Assembly: GCA_963820495.1 (NCBI GenBank)
Contig: CAWGAF010000001.1
Coordinates: 992,001 to 1,056,000, forward strand
Length of the DNA stretch: 64,000 nucleotides
Direction: 5' to 3'
DNA from: JBBIPA01 sp963820495
GTDB lineage: Bacteria; Chloroflexota; Dehalococcoidia; GIF9; UBA5629
Shown: in pieces, positions 15,690-24,475 of the stretch
Numbering within the stretch: the stretch's first letter is position 1
Layout of the letters: every line of letters begins with the position of its first letter
The notes under the pieces: model-generated
Told to the model about the DNA's origin: nothing
The model's input: only the letters and a program-made list of their open reading frames with translations
Database searches by the model: none
Made by a program: the position numbers and the translations under genes

Positions 15690-18362
15690 ATGGTGATACT
15701 AAATAACCGAAATACAAAAAATCGACCCGGTAATGCAGACTTAGTAAATATTGAAGAGACTTTATCACTGCCTTCCAATGAACTAATGAGCCGAATGGGC
15801 ACTTCTACTGCGGGGCTCACAACTGAAGAAGTGGCTAGGCGTTTGGAAACCTACGGCTCCAACGAGGTTGCCAAGAAGAGGAGAAGGCCAGTCCTCATTG
15901 AATTTCTTTCCCATTTCAGGAGTCCGTTGACCATAATACTGATAATCGCGGCTATTGTATCCGGGGTCTTAGGAGACCCTTTAGACGCAATAATTATCCT
16001 TTCAATAGTTTTAATGAGTGTAATTCTCGATTTTACCCAGGAATACCGGGCCGAAAGGGCTGCTGAGGCATTACGAAAAAGGGTGGCTACCACAGCAGCA
16101 ACTTTTAGAGATGGGACGAAGCAGGACATCGAGGTTTCTGAACTTGTTCCCGGTGATATAATCGCTCTTTCAGTGGGAGATATCGTCCCGGCCGATGCCC
16201 GGATAATCAGCGCCAAGGACTTCTTTGTTGACCAGTCAGCTTTAACTGGGGAATCTTTTCCTGTAGAAAAGACTGGTGAAGATGTTACTGATTCCAACAT
16301 TACCGGTTCAGTTAAATGGAACAACTACCTGTTTATGGGTACGTCAGTAACCAATGGCATAGCTACAGCGGTAGTTACCAGGACTGGGAGTTCTACTCAA
16401 TATGGGGGAATTGTCAGGAAAAGCATGGAGAGAAAGCCTGAGACTGAGTTTGAAGGAGGGCTAAGGAGATTTGGTTATCTCATTATGCAAGTGACCTTTG
16501 CCCTCATAATATTAGTATTTTTCATCAATGCCTTTTTTAAGCATGGCATTTTGGAGTCCCTGCTGTTTGCCGTTGCCATAGCCGTGGGGCTAACACCAGG
16601 GCTATTACCCATGATTCTCTCGATAAACCTTGCCCGAGGTGCTACTAGCATGTCCAAGAGAGGCGTTATCGTAAAGCGTCTGGCCTCAATACAAAATTTT
16701 GGCAGTATGGATGTTCTTTGCGCTGACAAAACCGGAACATTAACGGAGAACAAGGTCACTGTAATATTACATGTGGATTTAAAAGGTAATGAGTCGGAGA
16801 AGGTATTCCTTTATTCGTTGCTTAATAGCCGCTACCAGAGCGGACTTAAAAGCCCTCTCGATGAGGCTATACTCAAGCATGAGGAGGTCAACACTGACAG
16901 TTACCAGAAGATTGACGAAGTTCCTTTTGATTTCATTCGCAAGCGCCTTTCAATAGTCGTTAGTGAGAACCAAGAGAAGCTGCTAATCACCAAGGGAGCT
17001 CCTGAAGAAATTTCCAAGATTGTTTCGCATTATGAACTCAGCGGGCAGATATTTGACCTTACAGACGATGTCAGAAGTAAGATCGAATGGGGATATCGCG
17101 ATTTGAGTTCCCAGGGGTACCGGGTTCTCGGTGTGTCCTATCTAAGATTTGCGGAGAGCAAGCCGGCCTACTCCGTGGTTGATGAAAACAATATGGTTTT
17201 TCTGGGGTTCGTTGCTTTTATGGATCCGCTCAAGGAAACCGCCGGAGAATCGCTGGAGCTGTTGCGACAATCTGGCGTAAAGCTGAAGGTATTGACCGGT
17301 GATAATGAGATTGTTACAGGTAAGATTTGTCAACAATTAGGCTTTCAGGTATATGGGTACCGCCGTGGTAGAAAATACGATAGCACTCTTGGACACATTA
17401 CACGCACTATTGAAGTCGAACCCATGAACATAATGAGCAGCAGTGAAGTTGAAGACATGAACGATGATGCACTGGCCAGGGTCGTAGAGAGAGTAGATGT
17501 CTTCACCCGAGTTAACCCGGCACAAAAGAACCGCATAATGAACGCTCTCAAAGCCAATGGACATGTCGTGGGTTTCATCGGTGATGGTATCAATGATACT
17601 CCTTCGATGAGAGTAGCTGATATCAGTATCTCAGTTACCAATGCAGTGGACATCGCTAAGGAATCTGCTGATATCATACTTTTGCGTAATGATTTGAAAG
17701 TAATTGCGGAGGGCGTGGCCGAAGGTAGGAAGACCTTCGGCAATACTATGAAATATATCCAGATGGCAATAAGCTCCAATTTCGGCAATATGTTCAGTGC
17801 GGCTGGGGCGTCGTTTTTTTTGCCCTTCCTCCCTATGTTGCCAATACAAATACTCTTAAACAATCTCATGTATTCATTTGCTCAGCTGGCTCTACCGGCC
17901 GACAATGTTGACCAGGAATATGTCCAGCGGCCGCATCGGCTACGAACGTCCTTTATCCGGGACTTTATGCTCTCCTTTGGACCCATCAGTTCAATTTTCG
18001 ACTTCCTAACCTTTTTTGTTATGCTCTCTGTCTTCAGGGCATCAGCACCTCTGTTTCAGACGGCGTGGTTTGTTGAATCGTTATTCACGCAGTCACTAGT
18101 CATATTTGTCATAAGGACCAGGAAAATACCTTTCTACCGCAGCAAGCCAAACAAACTCCTCTTATTAAATATTACAATTATTCTTATCCTGGCTATAGTG
18201 CTGCCATTTACTATTGTTGGAACCTTCTTCGGCTTCGTGGCGTTGCCACCGACTTTTCTGCTCATATTGGTAGCATTCATCGTAACTTATCTAGGATTGG
18301 TAGAACTTGTGAAGATATGGTTCTATCGAAGATATGCGGTTGTGGGTGAATCTGCGAGGTAA
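15690..18362 (+). CDS. mgtA: Magnesium-transporting P-type ATPase
   Basis: 890 residues, type IIIB P-type ATPase that imports Mg2+ using ATP. Actuator motif TGES at 186-189; phosphorylated aspartate D346 in DKTGTLT; nucleotide-binding KGAPEEI; hinge GDGINDTPSMRVADISISV. About ten membrane segments, with four to six near the C-terminus as usual. The gene is followed by an opposed corA-like gene and then by a fragment of a second mgtA, forming a magnesium cluster. AAGG lies only two bases before the ATG, so the exact start is uncertain. Confidence 0.93.
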   Translation: MVILNNRNTKNRPGNADLVNIEETLSLPSNELMSRMGTSTAGLTTEEVARRLETYGSNEVAKKRRRPVLIEFLSHFRSPLTIILIIAAIVSGVLGDPLDAIIILSIVLMSVILDFTQEYRAERAAEALRKRVATTAATFRDGTKQDIEVSELVPGDIIALSVGDIVPADARIISAKDFFVDQSALTGESFPVEKTGEDVTDSNITGSVKWNNYLFMGTSVTNGIATAVVTRTGSSTQYGGIVRKSMERKPETEFEGGLRRFGYLIMQVTFALIILVFFINAFFKHGILESLLFAVAIAVGLTPGLLPMILSINLARGATSMSKRGVIVKRLASIQNFGSMDVLCADKTGTLTENKVTVILHVDLKGNESEKVFLYSLLNSRYQSGLKSPLDEAILKHEEVNTDSYQKIDEVPFDFIRKRLSIVVSENQEKLLITKGAPEEISKIVSHYELSGQIFDLTDDVRSKIEWGYRDLSSQGYRVLGVSYLRFAESKPAYSVVDENNMVFLGFVAFMDPLKETAGESLELLRQSGVKLKVLTGDNEIVTGKICQQLGFQVYGYRRGRKYDSTLGHITRTIEVEPMNIMSSSEVEDMNDDALARVVERVDVFTRVNPAQKNRIMNALKANGHVVGFIGDGINDTPSMRVADISISVTNAVDIAKESADIILLRNDLKVIAEGVAEGRKTFGNTMKYIQMAISSNFGNMFSAAGASFFLPFLPMLPIQILLNNLMYSFAQLALPADNVDQEYVQRPHRLRTSFIRDFMLSFGPISSIFDFLTFFVMLSVFRASAPLFQTAWFVESLFTQSLVIFVIRTRKIPFYRSKPNKLLLLNITIILILAIVLPFTIVGTFFGFVALPPTFLLILVAFIVTYLGLVELVKIWFYRRYAVVGESAR

Positions 18363-18558
18363 AAGTACAAAACTATGATGCTAAGGCAGATGAGACAGCT
18401 TATACGAGATTGAGCCAGTTTCAATCACTGGTCAGAATTCGGTCCAATTGTGGATACGAATAGGACTAATCCAATGGCCTGTTGCCGTTTCTCTCCTCCC
18501 CATTTTCATGGCGTTTCATATTTCACCAAGTTCGTATAAAGCTTTCTCTAGATGTGCC

Positions 18559-19515
18559 TTAAATTAAATGTCTGCGGCGTAGGAGATATAGCATAACCCC
18601 GATAATAATAAAGACAATTAACAGTAACAAGAAGAAAATCTGTGGATTGCCTTTATCCACGCTTCCATAGAGTATTGAATACATGCCATAAAGGCCAAAG
18701 ACAACCAAAATAGGCAACGCAACGGCAAACATGACAGCAAGGACGCGAATGCCACGGTTGGCATGGTAACTACTCTGCAAAAAATCCGCGTCTTTAAATA
18801 CTTCAATAACTTCTGTACTTTCATCCAAGGTATCACATATCTTATTCATGTGGTCCATAAGGTCACTGAAATAGATGGTCAAATCCAGTGTACTAAAGCG
18901 CTTCAGCTTCTTTTCCAGCTCCACTAAGAGTGTGCGCGTCGGGAACATAACCAGCCGCTGAGTAATAATATCCTGCCTTAAAATACTCAACTCCTCAGCT
19001 GCCTCGAATTCCTCACTGAACACAATGTTCTCAATATCATCCGTCAATCTCATGATTTTGTCCAGGACAGGAAAATAAGAATCCAATGCACTGTCGAGTA
19101 TTTGGTACAATAGGTAGCCAGAGCCATGGCTTAAATAATCCTGCCGGGCTTCCTCACTAAGCTCGCACTCACGTAATATATCATCAATTGATCTAAGTTC
19201 CTTAGGATGAAGCGTAACGAGGAATTTGTCTCCAACAAATGCCGACCACTGTTTCCTTGTGCTTATCCGAGTCTCCTTGTCATATACCGGGAGGTGGAAG
19301 ATTACAAATAGATACTGCGGGTATTCTTCTATTTTGGAGAGCTGCCTGATGCTGAGAGCATCGTCAAGGTCCATTGGGTGGAAATTATAGTGCTCAGCCA
19401 AATACTTCGTCACTTCTTGCGTCGGCTGTACAATGTCAACCCAGGTCAGGTCACCCCAGGTAATTGTTTTGATATTCGCAGGTTTCTCCTCTGAACTTTT
19501 ATTCAACAGGACCAT
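18559..19515 (-). CDS. CorA-like divalent cation transporter
   Basis: 318 residues with the CorA layout: an N-terminal cytoplasmic alpha/beta domain (LTWVDIVQPTQEV), a long helix, and two C-terminal membrane spans (about 257-282 and 292-312). The selectivity signature GMN that ends the first span in CorA is GMY here (residues 277-279, YGMYSILYGS), so ion choice may differ. GGAGAG precedes the ATG. It faces mgtA tail to tail. Confidence 0.83.
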   Translation of the reverse strand: MVLLNKSSEEKPANIKTITWGDLTWVDIVQPTQEVTKYLAEHYNFHPMDLDDALSIRQLSKIEEYPQYLFVIFHLPVYDKETRISTRKQWSAFVGDKFLVTLHPKELRSIDDILRECELSEEARQDYLSHGSGYLLYQILDSALDSYFPVLDKIMRLTDDIENIVFSEEFEAAEELSILRQDIITQRLVMFPTRTLLVELEKKLKRFSTLDLTIYFSDLMDHMNKICDTLDESTEVIEVFKDADFLQSSYHANRGIRVLAVMFAVALPILVVFGLYGMYSILYGSVDKGNPQIFFLLLLIVFIIIGVMLYLLRRRHLI

Positions 19516-19721
19516 CTCGTACTCTCCTGATTATTTCGCTATATTTTATCACAGGTATGAGGTTATTGATAAACCTTGTGTCGAATATCTGGTGACTGTC
19601 CTTTTACATTACTTATCAATAGGATACTGCTGAAAAAATCTCCAATATCGTCTATAAATAGTATGCTAAGAGGCATTATACACCCAACAAGCTCATATCG
19701 GAGTATACAGGATGCTAGGTA

Positions 19722-20036
19722 GTGGATCAATTTCAAACAGCCTGGTTCATCGAGTCTCTATCTACACAAACATTGGTAATTTTCGCCATTAGAACGAGGA
19801 AAACGCCATTCTACAAAAGCAAACCGAGTTTATTCTTGCTTGTCAGCAGTTTAATTATCGTAGCCTTTGCTCTGGCTTTACCCTTCACACCGCTAGGTGA
19901 ACTATTCAACTTCGTGCAGCCTCCGTTCACATTCTATATTTTTTTGGCGGGATTAATTGTCGTTTATTTTGCGATTATAGAAATAGTAAAAAATGGTTCT
20001 ATCAACGGCATCTCAATTCGTCAGAGCAAACTGTAA
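19722..20036 (+). pseudogene. C-terminal remnant of a second MgtA-like ATPase
   Basis: A 104-residue frame whose sequence FQTAWFIESLSTQTLVIFAI and RTRKTPFYKSKP matches the last ~100 residues of the intact MgtA at 15,690-18,362 (FQTAWFVESLFTQSLVIFVI, RTRKIPFYRSKP) but with clear divergence. No catalytic domains remain. The GTG at its start is not preceded by a good binding site. An ACTGCTGAAAAA motif at 19,626-19,637, shared with 33,191-33,202, lies just upstream and may mark an old insertion end. Confidence 0.8.
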
Positions 20037-20177
20037 ACGCATAAATCGATTCGCTAATAGACCAATCTATAGCTTTACAATCAGCAATGTAGTATTAAGT
20101 TAAAAGTAATTATTAGAGGGATTACTTTACAGCGAACATCAGAAGTGGGAGGCAGGAATTGCCCTGCGCATTGACAG

Positions 20178-20384
20178 TTAGCTCTTTTCCCCAGGTTTTC
20201 TTTCAACTATTGCTTGGTCTTTGATGTTCTTTTCGCGATCATCATCTTCGGTACGTGCTTTATGGAACTCCCTTATGCCCTTACCCAAAGCTCCACCAAT
20301 TTGAGGTAATTTACCTGCGCCGAATATGATGAGGAGAACAAGCAAGACCAGAATAATTTCAGGCCAACCCAAATCGAAAGGCAT
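20178..20384 (-). CDS. tatA: Twin-arginine translocase subunit TatA
   Basis: 68 residues: a short N-terminus MPFDLGWPEIILVLLVLLII forms the single membrane helix, FGAGKLPQIGGALGKGIREF is the classic hinge and amphipathic helix, and the tail is acidic and basic. TatA oligomers form the pore that exports folded proteins. No tatC is nearby. A promoter with near-consensus boxes lies upstream at 20,424-20,452. Confidence 0.93.
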   Translation of the reverse strand: MPFDLGWPEIILVLLVLLIIFGAGKLPQIGGALGKGIREFHKARTEDDDREKNIKDQAIVERKPGEKS

Positions 20385-20423
20385 TTACGTACTCCTCAAA
20401 ACAACCAATCTCTACCTCTTTAT

Positions 20424-20452
20424 ATTCTATGCTTACGCTGACACCCAGTCAA
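20424..20452 (-). promoter_or_regulatory. Sigma-70-like promoter for tatA
   Basis: On the minus strand TTGACT (20,447-20,452) is followed after 17 bases by TAGAAT (20,424-20,429), about 40 bases before the tatA start. Confidence 0.6.
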
Positions 20453-20554
20453 AATTATTTGCTCACCTTTACTGTCAACTATTGGTCAGTTTGAAATCTG
20501 GGAATTTGTAATTTTGTTTAACAGGAGTTGTGCTATAGAGGTTGCGATAGTGCA

Positions 20555-20584
20555 GGGATTGGTTTGCTGCGCTCGCAATAACAG
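20555..20584 (-). repeat. Family-1 intergenic repeat fragment
   Basis: Read on the minus strand it begins GTTATTGCGAGCGCAGCAAA and continues CCAATCC, the short form of the GTCATTGCGAG...CAATC repeat seen at 31,875, 49,065, 51,662 and 58,784. Confidence 0.5.
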
Positions 20585-20665
20585 AATAGGAATAATTGTT
20601 GTAAAAGCGGCTACAACTTACCGTCTCAGGGAAAAGCATAAGACATGAGAGGTTGATAAACAATC

Positions 20666-21355
20666 CTAAAACTGGATTTCTTTCAGGTCGGGGCTGATGA
20701 TTAATCTTGGTTCCGTTACTGACTGTACGTCTTCTGCGGTCAGACCTGGAGCCACTTCCTTGAGTACCAATCCCTTATCGGTGACTTCGATAACTGCTAG
20801 GTCAGTTACAATCAGTTTGACGACACGGGTGGCAGTGATGGGATAGCTGCACTCCTTGACAATCTTGGGTGCTCCAGAATTGGTGGTGTGCGTCATAGCA
20901 ATAATAACCTTTTGGGCTCCCACAGCCAGGTCCATGGAGCCCCCGATATTTCCAATACGCTCAGGGAAGCCGCGCTCGGGGTTGCTCCAGCCGGCAAGAT
21001 CGCCTTTTTCCGAGACCTGCAGGGCACCGAGCACAGCCACATCCATGTAGCCACCCCGGATCATGGCGAAGGACTCACAGTTGGAAAAGTAACAACTCCC
21101 CGGCAGTTCTGTTACCGGCTGGCAACTAGCATTAATGAGGTCCTGGTCTACCTCATCCTCCCTGGCCAGCGGGCCTGTATTCAACATTCCAATCTCAGCC
21201 TGTAGTACTATGTCGCGACCTTCAATCCAGTTAGAGACAAATGTGGGTATGCCTATACCCAGATTAACATAGGTGCCATCTTCCAACTCATTGGCTATTC
21301 TCAAAGCCATTAACTCCCGCGATAAACCTTCAAATTTATTGATTGCCTTAGCCAT
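20666..21355 (-). CDS. 3-oxoacid CoA-transferase, subunit B
   Basis: 229 residues, the catalytic subunit of a two-subunit family I CoA transferase. VNLGIGIPTFV is the family signature, and the glutamate that forms the CoA thioester is E54 in LQAEIGMLN. SNPERGFPERIGNIGGSMDLAVGA is typical of succinyl-CoA:acetoacetate transferases, but butyrate, acetate or other acyl groups are possible. It follows subunit A by 31 bases in the same operon. Confidence 0.9.
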   Translation of the reverse strand: MAKAINKFEGLSRELMALRIANELEDGTYVNLGIGIPTFVSNWIEGRDIVLQAEIGMLNTGPLAREDEVDQDLINASCQPVTELPGSCYFSNCESFAMIRGGYMDVAVLGALQVSEKGDLAGWSNPERGFPERIGNIGGSMDLAVGAQKVIIAMTHTTNSGAPKIVKECSYPITATRVVKLIVTDLAVIEVTDKGLVLKEVAPGLTAEDVQSVTEPRLIISPDLKEIQF

Positions 21356-21386
21356 TTGCTAATCTCCTGTTCATCTGATGAACTAT

Positions 21387-22088
21387 TTATTCGATAGTTG
21401 GTATATAGTTTAGCCTCTCCACCTCAACCACTCGCTGGACATATATGCCCGGTATATGAATCTTGTCTGGGTCCAACTCGCCAGCCTCACTAAGTTCTTC
21501 CACTGAGGCTATCGTTATTTGCGCCGCTGCTGCCATCTCAGGTGCATAGTTTCTGGCAGTCTTACGGCAAATCAGATTCCCTATACGATCACCACTCCAA
21601 GCATGTACCAGAGCATAGTCCGGCTTGATAGCCAGCTCCAGAAGACACTCCTGCCCATTGAATGCTCTCTTCTCTTTTCCCAGTTCCACCACTGTACCCA
21701 CTCCTGTAGGCGTGTAGAAACCAGCCAGTCCCGCAGCCCCTGCTCTCAGTTTCTCAATAAAGGTGCCCATCGGGTATACCTCAACCTCCACCTTTCCGGC
21801 ACGAACTGCCTGTTCAAAAGGCGATTTCGCTCCCCTGGTTGCCGAGCGATAAAAAGGATAGTTGCAAATCACCTTCTTCACCTGACCCTGCATAACCAAC
21901 TGGCTGATATCTTCATTACCAGGACCAAAAGACTGACAAATGATAGTCAAACCCTTGGCTTTCCGCCTGGCTAAAGCCCGAATAAGTTGAACAGGTGTGC
22001 CTGCCGTAAAAAAGCCTCCGATTGCAACGGAGGCTCCGTCAGGTATATCAGCGACAGCTTCATCAACACTAGCGGACGTCTTGTCCAA
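21387..22088 (-). CDS. 3-oxoacid CoA-transferase, subunit A
   Basis: 233 residues. The N-terminal glycine motif IGGFFTAGTPVQLIRAL and the ICNYPFYRSATRGA region are typical of subunit A, which builds the active site with subunit B. Start and stop are tight in the operon: the start lies 20 bases inside the end of the PAS-STAS gene. This order (signal protein, A, B) is odd and suggests joint control. Confidence 0.9.
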   Translation of the reverse strand: MDKTSASVDEAVADIPDGASVAIGGFFTAGTPVQLIRALARRKAKGLTIICQSFGPGNEDISQLVMQGQVKKVICNYPFYRSATRGAKSPFEQAVRAGKVEVEVYPMGTFIEKLRAGAAGLAGFYTPTGVGTVVELGKEKRAFNGQECLLELAIKPDYALVHAWSGDRIGNLICRKTARNYAPEMAAAAQITIASVEELSEAGELDPDKIHIPGIYVQRVVEVERLNYIPTIE

Positions 22089-22923
22089 TATTCTCTCCGT
22101 TCGACTTTTTTACAACTTCGTAACCTAATAAAGCTAAAGCATCCCCCATCCCAGCCTCAAAACTGGAATAGGTTTTAAGCGACTGAGCATCAGTCACTAC
22201 AGCCTCTAGCGCCTGAGCTATAACCGAGTCAATACCTACCAGCATACACTTGGCACCAACAAGTTCAACTATGCGTACAGTCTTAACCAGTTGTTTGCCG
22301 ACCTCGGCATCTCCACCTACCACGGCCGATAGGTCAATTACTACAACACGAGTTTTGCGGTACCTGACATGCTCTACAATATTCCTTCTAATACGTTCGA
22401 AGCGAGCAGCATCAAGACGACCGGTGATAACTGACACTGATAAGCCACGCAAAGGTTCAAATACAGGAGCCCCCAGGTCTCGCCACTCCTCGATCTCTGC
22501 TTCTAGCTCCTGGCAACGCTCTTTAACCTTCGACTCGGCTGCTTTCCAGGGACGATAGGCTTCAAAGAAGCCTACTGCACCTACGTATTTCCCTGAGCTA
22601 TCCTTCAGATGAGCTGCCGAAATACGTACGGGAATCAATTTCCCCCCCTTTGTCTTGACGACAGACTCGTGGTCATGGACAATCCCACCACCCAAATAAA
22701 GCTTGCGATTGGTTTCTCTGGCATGTTTTTCCGTTTCATAAACAGTAACAATGCTCTTGCCCACTAGATCCCTGTTTTCGCAACCTATTAGTTGCGTGGC
22801 AGCTTTATTGACAAATGTAATTATTCCCTTCCCCTCAATGGCAATGACAGCATAAGGAGAACCTTCCAGCAGAGCATCAAGATAACCTCCTCGAGGCTTT
22901 TGTGTTTTTTCCAACTTTTCCAT
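22069..22923 (-). CDS. PAS-STAS signalling protein (RsbR-like)
   Basis: 284 residues from the ATG at 22,923, chosen because GGAGG lies 5 bases upstream; an upstream ATG (22,986) has no such site. A PAS sensor domain (about residues 12-130: SPYAVIAIEGKGIITFVNKA, FVNKAATQLIGCENRDLVGK) is followed by a short coiled linker and a STAS domain (about 160-270: VSVITGRLDAARFERIRR, TRVVVIDLSAVVGGDAEV). This order is that of stressosome-type RsbR proteins that control anti-sigma cascades through phosphorylation of the STAS domain. The usual phosphorylated Thr/Ser lies in the loop after VVVIDLSAV, where GGDAEVGK is found, so the site may be absent. The end overlaps the CoA-transferase subunit A gene. Confidence 0.82.
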   Translation of the reverse strand: MEKLEKTQKPRGGYLDALLEGSPYAVIAIEGKGIITFVNKAATQLIGCENRDLVGKSIVTVYETEKHARETNRKLYLGGGIVHDHESVVKTKGGKLIPVRISAAHLKDSSGKYVGAVGFFEAYRPWKAAESKVKERCQELEAEIEEWRDLGAPVFEPLRGLSVSVITGRLDAARFERIRRNIVEHVRYRKTRVVVIDLSAVVGGDAEVGKQLVKTVRIVELVGAKCMLVGIDSVIAQALEAVVTDAQSLKTYSSFEAGMGDALALLGYEVVKKSNGENIGQDVR

Positions 22924-23092
22924 AATTCCTCCTTTCCAACTAAATTTACCCTTCATAATTATATGCCACTGGGTGCACGCTTTCAATTTAAATACTCAAT
23001 TCACAAAATTAACGACACGGCTCAAATTCAATGCAATGGGAACAAGAGAGATTGACATTCGATAGAGCTAATGCTATCTTCTTCAGGTAGAA

Positions 23093-24010
23093 ATGGCCAC
23101 TTCGAATCTAGAGCAATTTAAGAAAAACCCTTCAATCTTTCTGGAAAAAGCAATAAGGGACTACGTCGCCAGCAGTTCTTATAATCGACTTCCAGCCTTC
23201 GGTAATGATCCCATTTTCGATGAGCCATTGGTTGGTTTTGCTGATGGTGACGACGCCATCTTCCAAAAATTTAAAAGTCAAAGGATAATAGGGGAATTCC
23301 ACCTTACTCCCAGAGAAGTTCTGGAGAAACACATCCAGCAAACAAAGAGCGGAACTGACAAAATGCCAGCCAATATCAGCGTCATATCATACATTCTGCC
23401 CATTACCTATAAGACACGCCTCAGTTTGCGCAAAGAAACACAGGTGGTATCAGTGAGATGGAATCATACTCGCTGGCAAGGTCAGGAACTCATCAACAAA
23501 CTATCGCAGCATTTAGTGTCTCTGCTGGAGAATCTAGGCTACCAAGCTATAGCTCCAGATCAGTCAGATTTCTTTAAAAGAACAGAGCTTCCCACTGGGC
23601 TGATATCCAACTGGTCACAGAGGCACATTGCCTATGCTGCTGGCTTAGGCACCTTTAGCCTGAACGACGGCTTTATTACTCCTAAAGGACTGGCTATGCG
23701 CTGCGGCAGCGTGGTATGTGATGTCGTGCTTACCCCTACTCCCAGGTCATATGAAACCCATCTGGCTAATTGTCTGTTCCATAGAGGAAGTTCCTGCCAG
23801 CGCTGCGTCAAGCGTTGCCCAGCAGGAGCTATTAGTCAGAAGGGGCACGATAAGAAAAAATGTAAAGATTTCATAGATAACAAGCAAGTGAAACTGCTCA
23901 AGAAACTGGGAAGAGAAAATGAAGGCTATATAGGACTTGGCCTTTCCTGTGGTCTTTGTCAGACAAAGGTACCCTGCGAGGCGAGAATTCCACCGTCCCC
24001 TTTAGACTAA
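23093..24010 (+). CDS. Fe-S protein related to epoxyqueuosine reductase
   Basis: 305 residues. The C-terminal ferredoxin-like part has C235, C238, C242 in CQRCVKRCPAGAI, C257, and C286, C289, C295 in CGLCQTKVPC, enough for one or two 4Fe-4S clusters. The N-terminal half (SQRHIAYAAGLGTFSLNDGF; GLAMRCGSVVCDVVL) resembles the cobalamin-binding reductase domain of QueG and of reductive dehalogenases. Real QueG is longer and carries HEAT repeats at the end, so the job may differ. It is a lone gene without a strong ribosome binding site. Confidence 0.75.
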   Translation: MATSNLEQFKKNPSIFLEKAIRDYVASSSYNRLPAFGNDPIFDEPLVGFADGDDAIFQKFKSQRIIGEFHLTPREVLEKHIQQTKSGTDKMPANISVISYILPITYKTRLSLRKETQVVSVRWNHTRWQGQELINKLSQHLVSLLENLGYQAIAPDQSDFFKRTELPTGLISNWSQRHIAYAAGLGTFSLNDGFITPKGLAMRCGSVVCDVVLTPTPRSYETHLANCLFHRGSSCQRCVKRCPAGAISQKGHDKKKCKDFIDNKQVKLLKKLGRENEGYIGLGLSCGLCQTKVPCEARIPPSPLD

Positions 24011-24077
24011 AAGTGGTTAATTATTCAATTTACCGTGAATTTACGCCAATTTTCTTGAATTTTTGCGGTCAAAGCTA

Positions 24078-24106
24078 TTGACATTTCACGTTTAAGTAGC
24101 TATTAT
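24078..24106 (+). promoter_or_regulatory. Sigma-70 promoter for zinc-ribbon gene
   Basis: A consensus TTGACA (24,078-24,083), 17-base spacer and TATTAT (24,101-24,106) stand 24 bases before the start codon of the small gene. Confidence 0.8.
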
Positions 24107-24129
24107 CTTAGAAAAAGGAGGTGAACCAA

Positions 24130-24270
24130 ATGCAAGCATACTGTATGAAATGCCGCAAGAAGAAGGAGATGAGCAATCCCAAGGCTATAAAGATGAAGAA
24201 CGGCAAGCCGGCGACACAGGGTACTTGCCCAACCTGCGGCACCAAGATGTTCAGGATCGGCAAAAGCTAA
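24130..24270 (+). CDS. Small zinc-ribbon protein (DUF5679-like)
   Basis: 46 residues with two CxxC knuckles: CMKCRKKK at the N-terminus and GTCPTCGTKMFRI at the C-terminus, separated by a lysine-rich loop. AAGGAGGTG lies six bases before the ATG. The layout matches the short DUF5679 group, whose role is unknown; the fold would bind one zinc and suggests nucleic-acid or protein contact. With its own strong promoter and terminator it is a well-expressed, single-gene unit. Confidence 0.85.
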   Translation: MQAYCMKCRKKKEMSNPKAIKMKNGKPATQGTCPTCGTKMFRIGKS

Positions 24271-24291
24271 AAAACAGATAGCAAGAGCTTG

Positions 24292-24334
24292 AAAACCAGG
24301 TCTTCGCATTTGAGGGCCTGGTTTTTTCTTTTTA
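24292..24334 (+). terminator. Rho-independent terminator of zinc-ribbon gene
   Basis: AACCAGG(T)C and G(G)CCTGGTT form a stem around a loop TTCGCATTTGAG, followed by TTTTCTTTTT. It lies about 25 bases past the stop codon at 24,270. Confidence 0.85.
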
Positions 24335-24356
24335 GTTGCTTGTTAGAAACAAATGG

Positions 24357-24385
24357 TTGACATAAACAACACCCAAGTTTATCAT
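24357..24385 (+). promoter_or_regulatory. Sigma-70-like promoter for uppS
   Basis: TTGACA (24,357-24,362), 17 bases, TATCAT (24,380-24,385), about 90 bases before the uppS start. The long leader shows no recognised regulatory structure. Confidence 0.6.
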
Positions 24386-24475
24386 GTATTCTATATTATA
24401 TCCGCCCGTTTGATGATATAATGTCGATACCATAATGAACCAGTTTATTAATTATTCGTCATAATTCTACCTGCC

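Noticed and set aside
15521..15820. 99-residue frame on the minus strand
   Set aside because: Overlaps the mgtA start and its leader in antisense; no homology signs.
19722..20036. Independent small membrane protein
   Set aside because: The whole sequence aligns with the MgtA C-terminus, so it is a remnant rather than a distinct gene.
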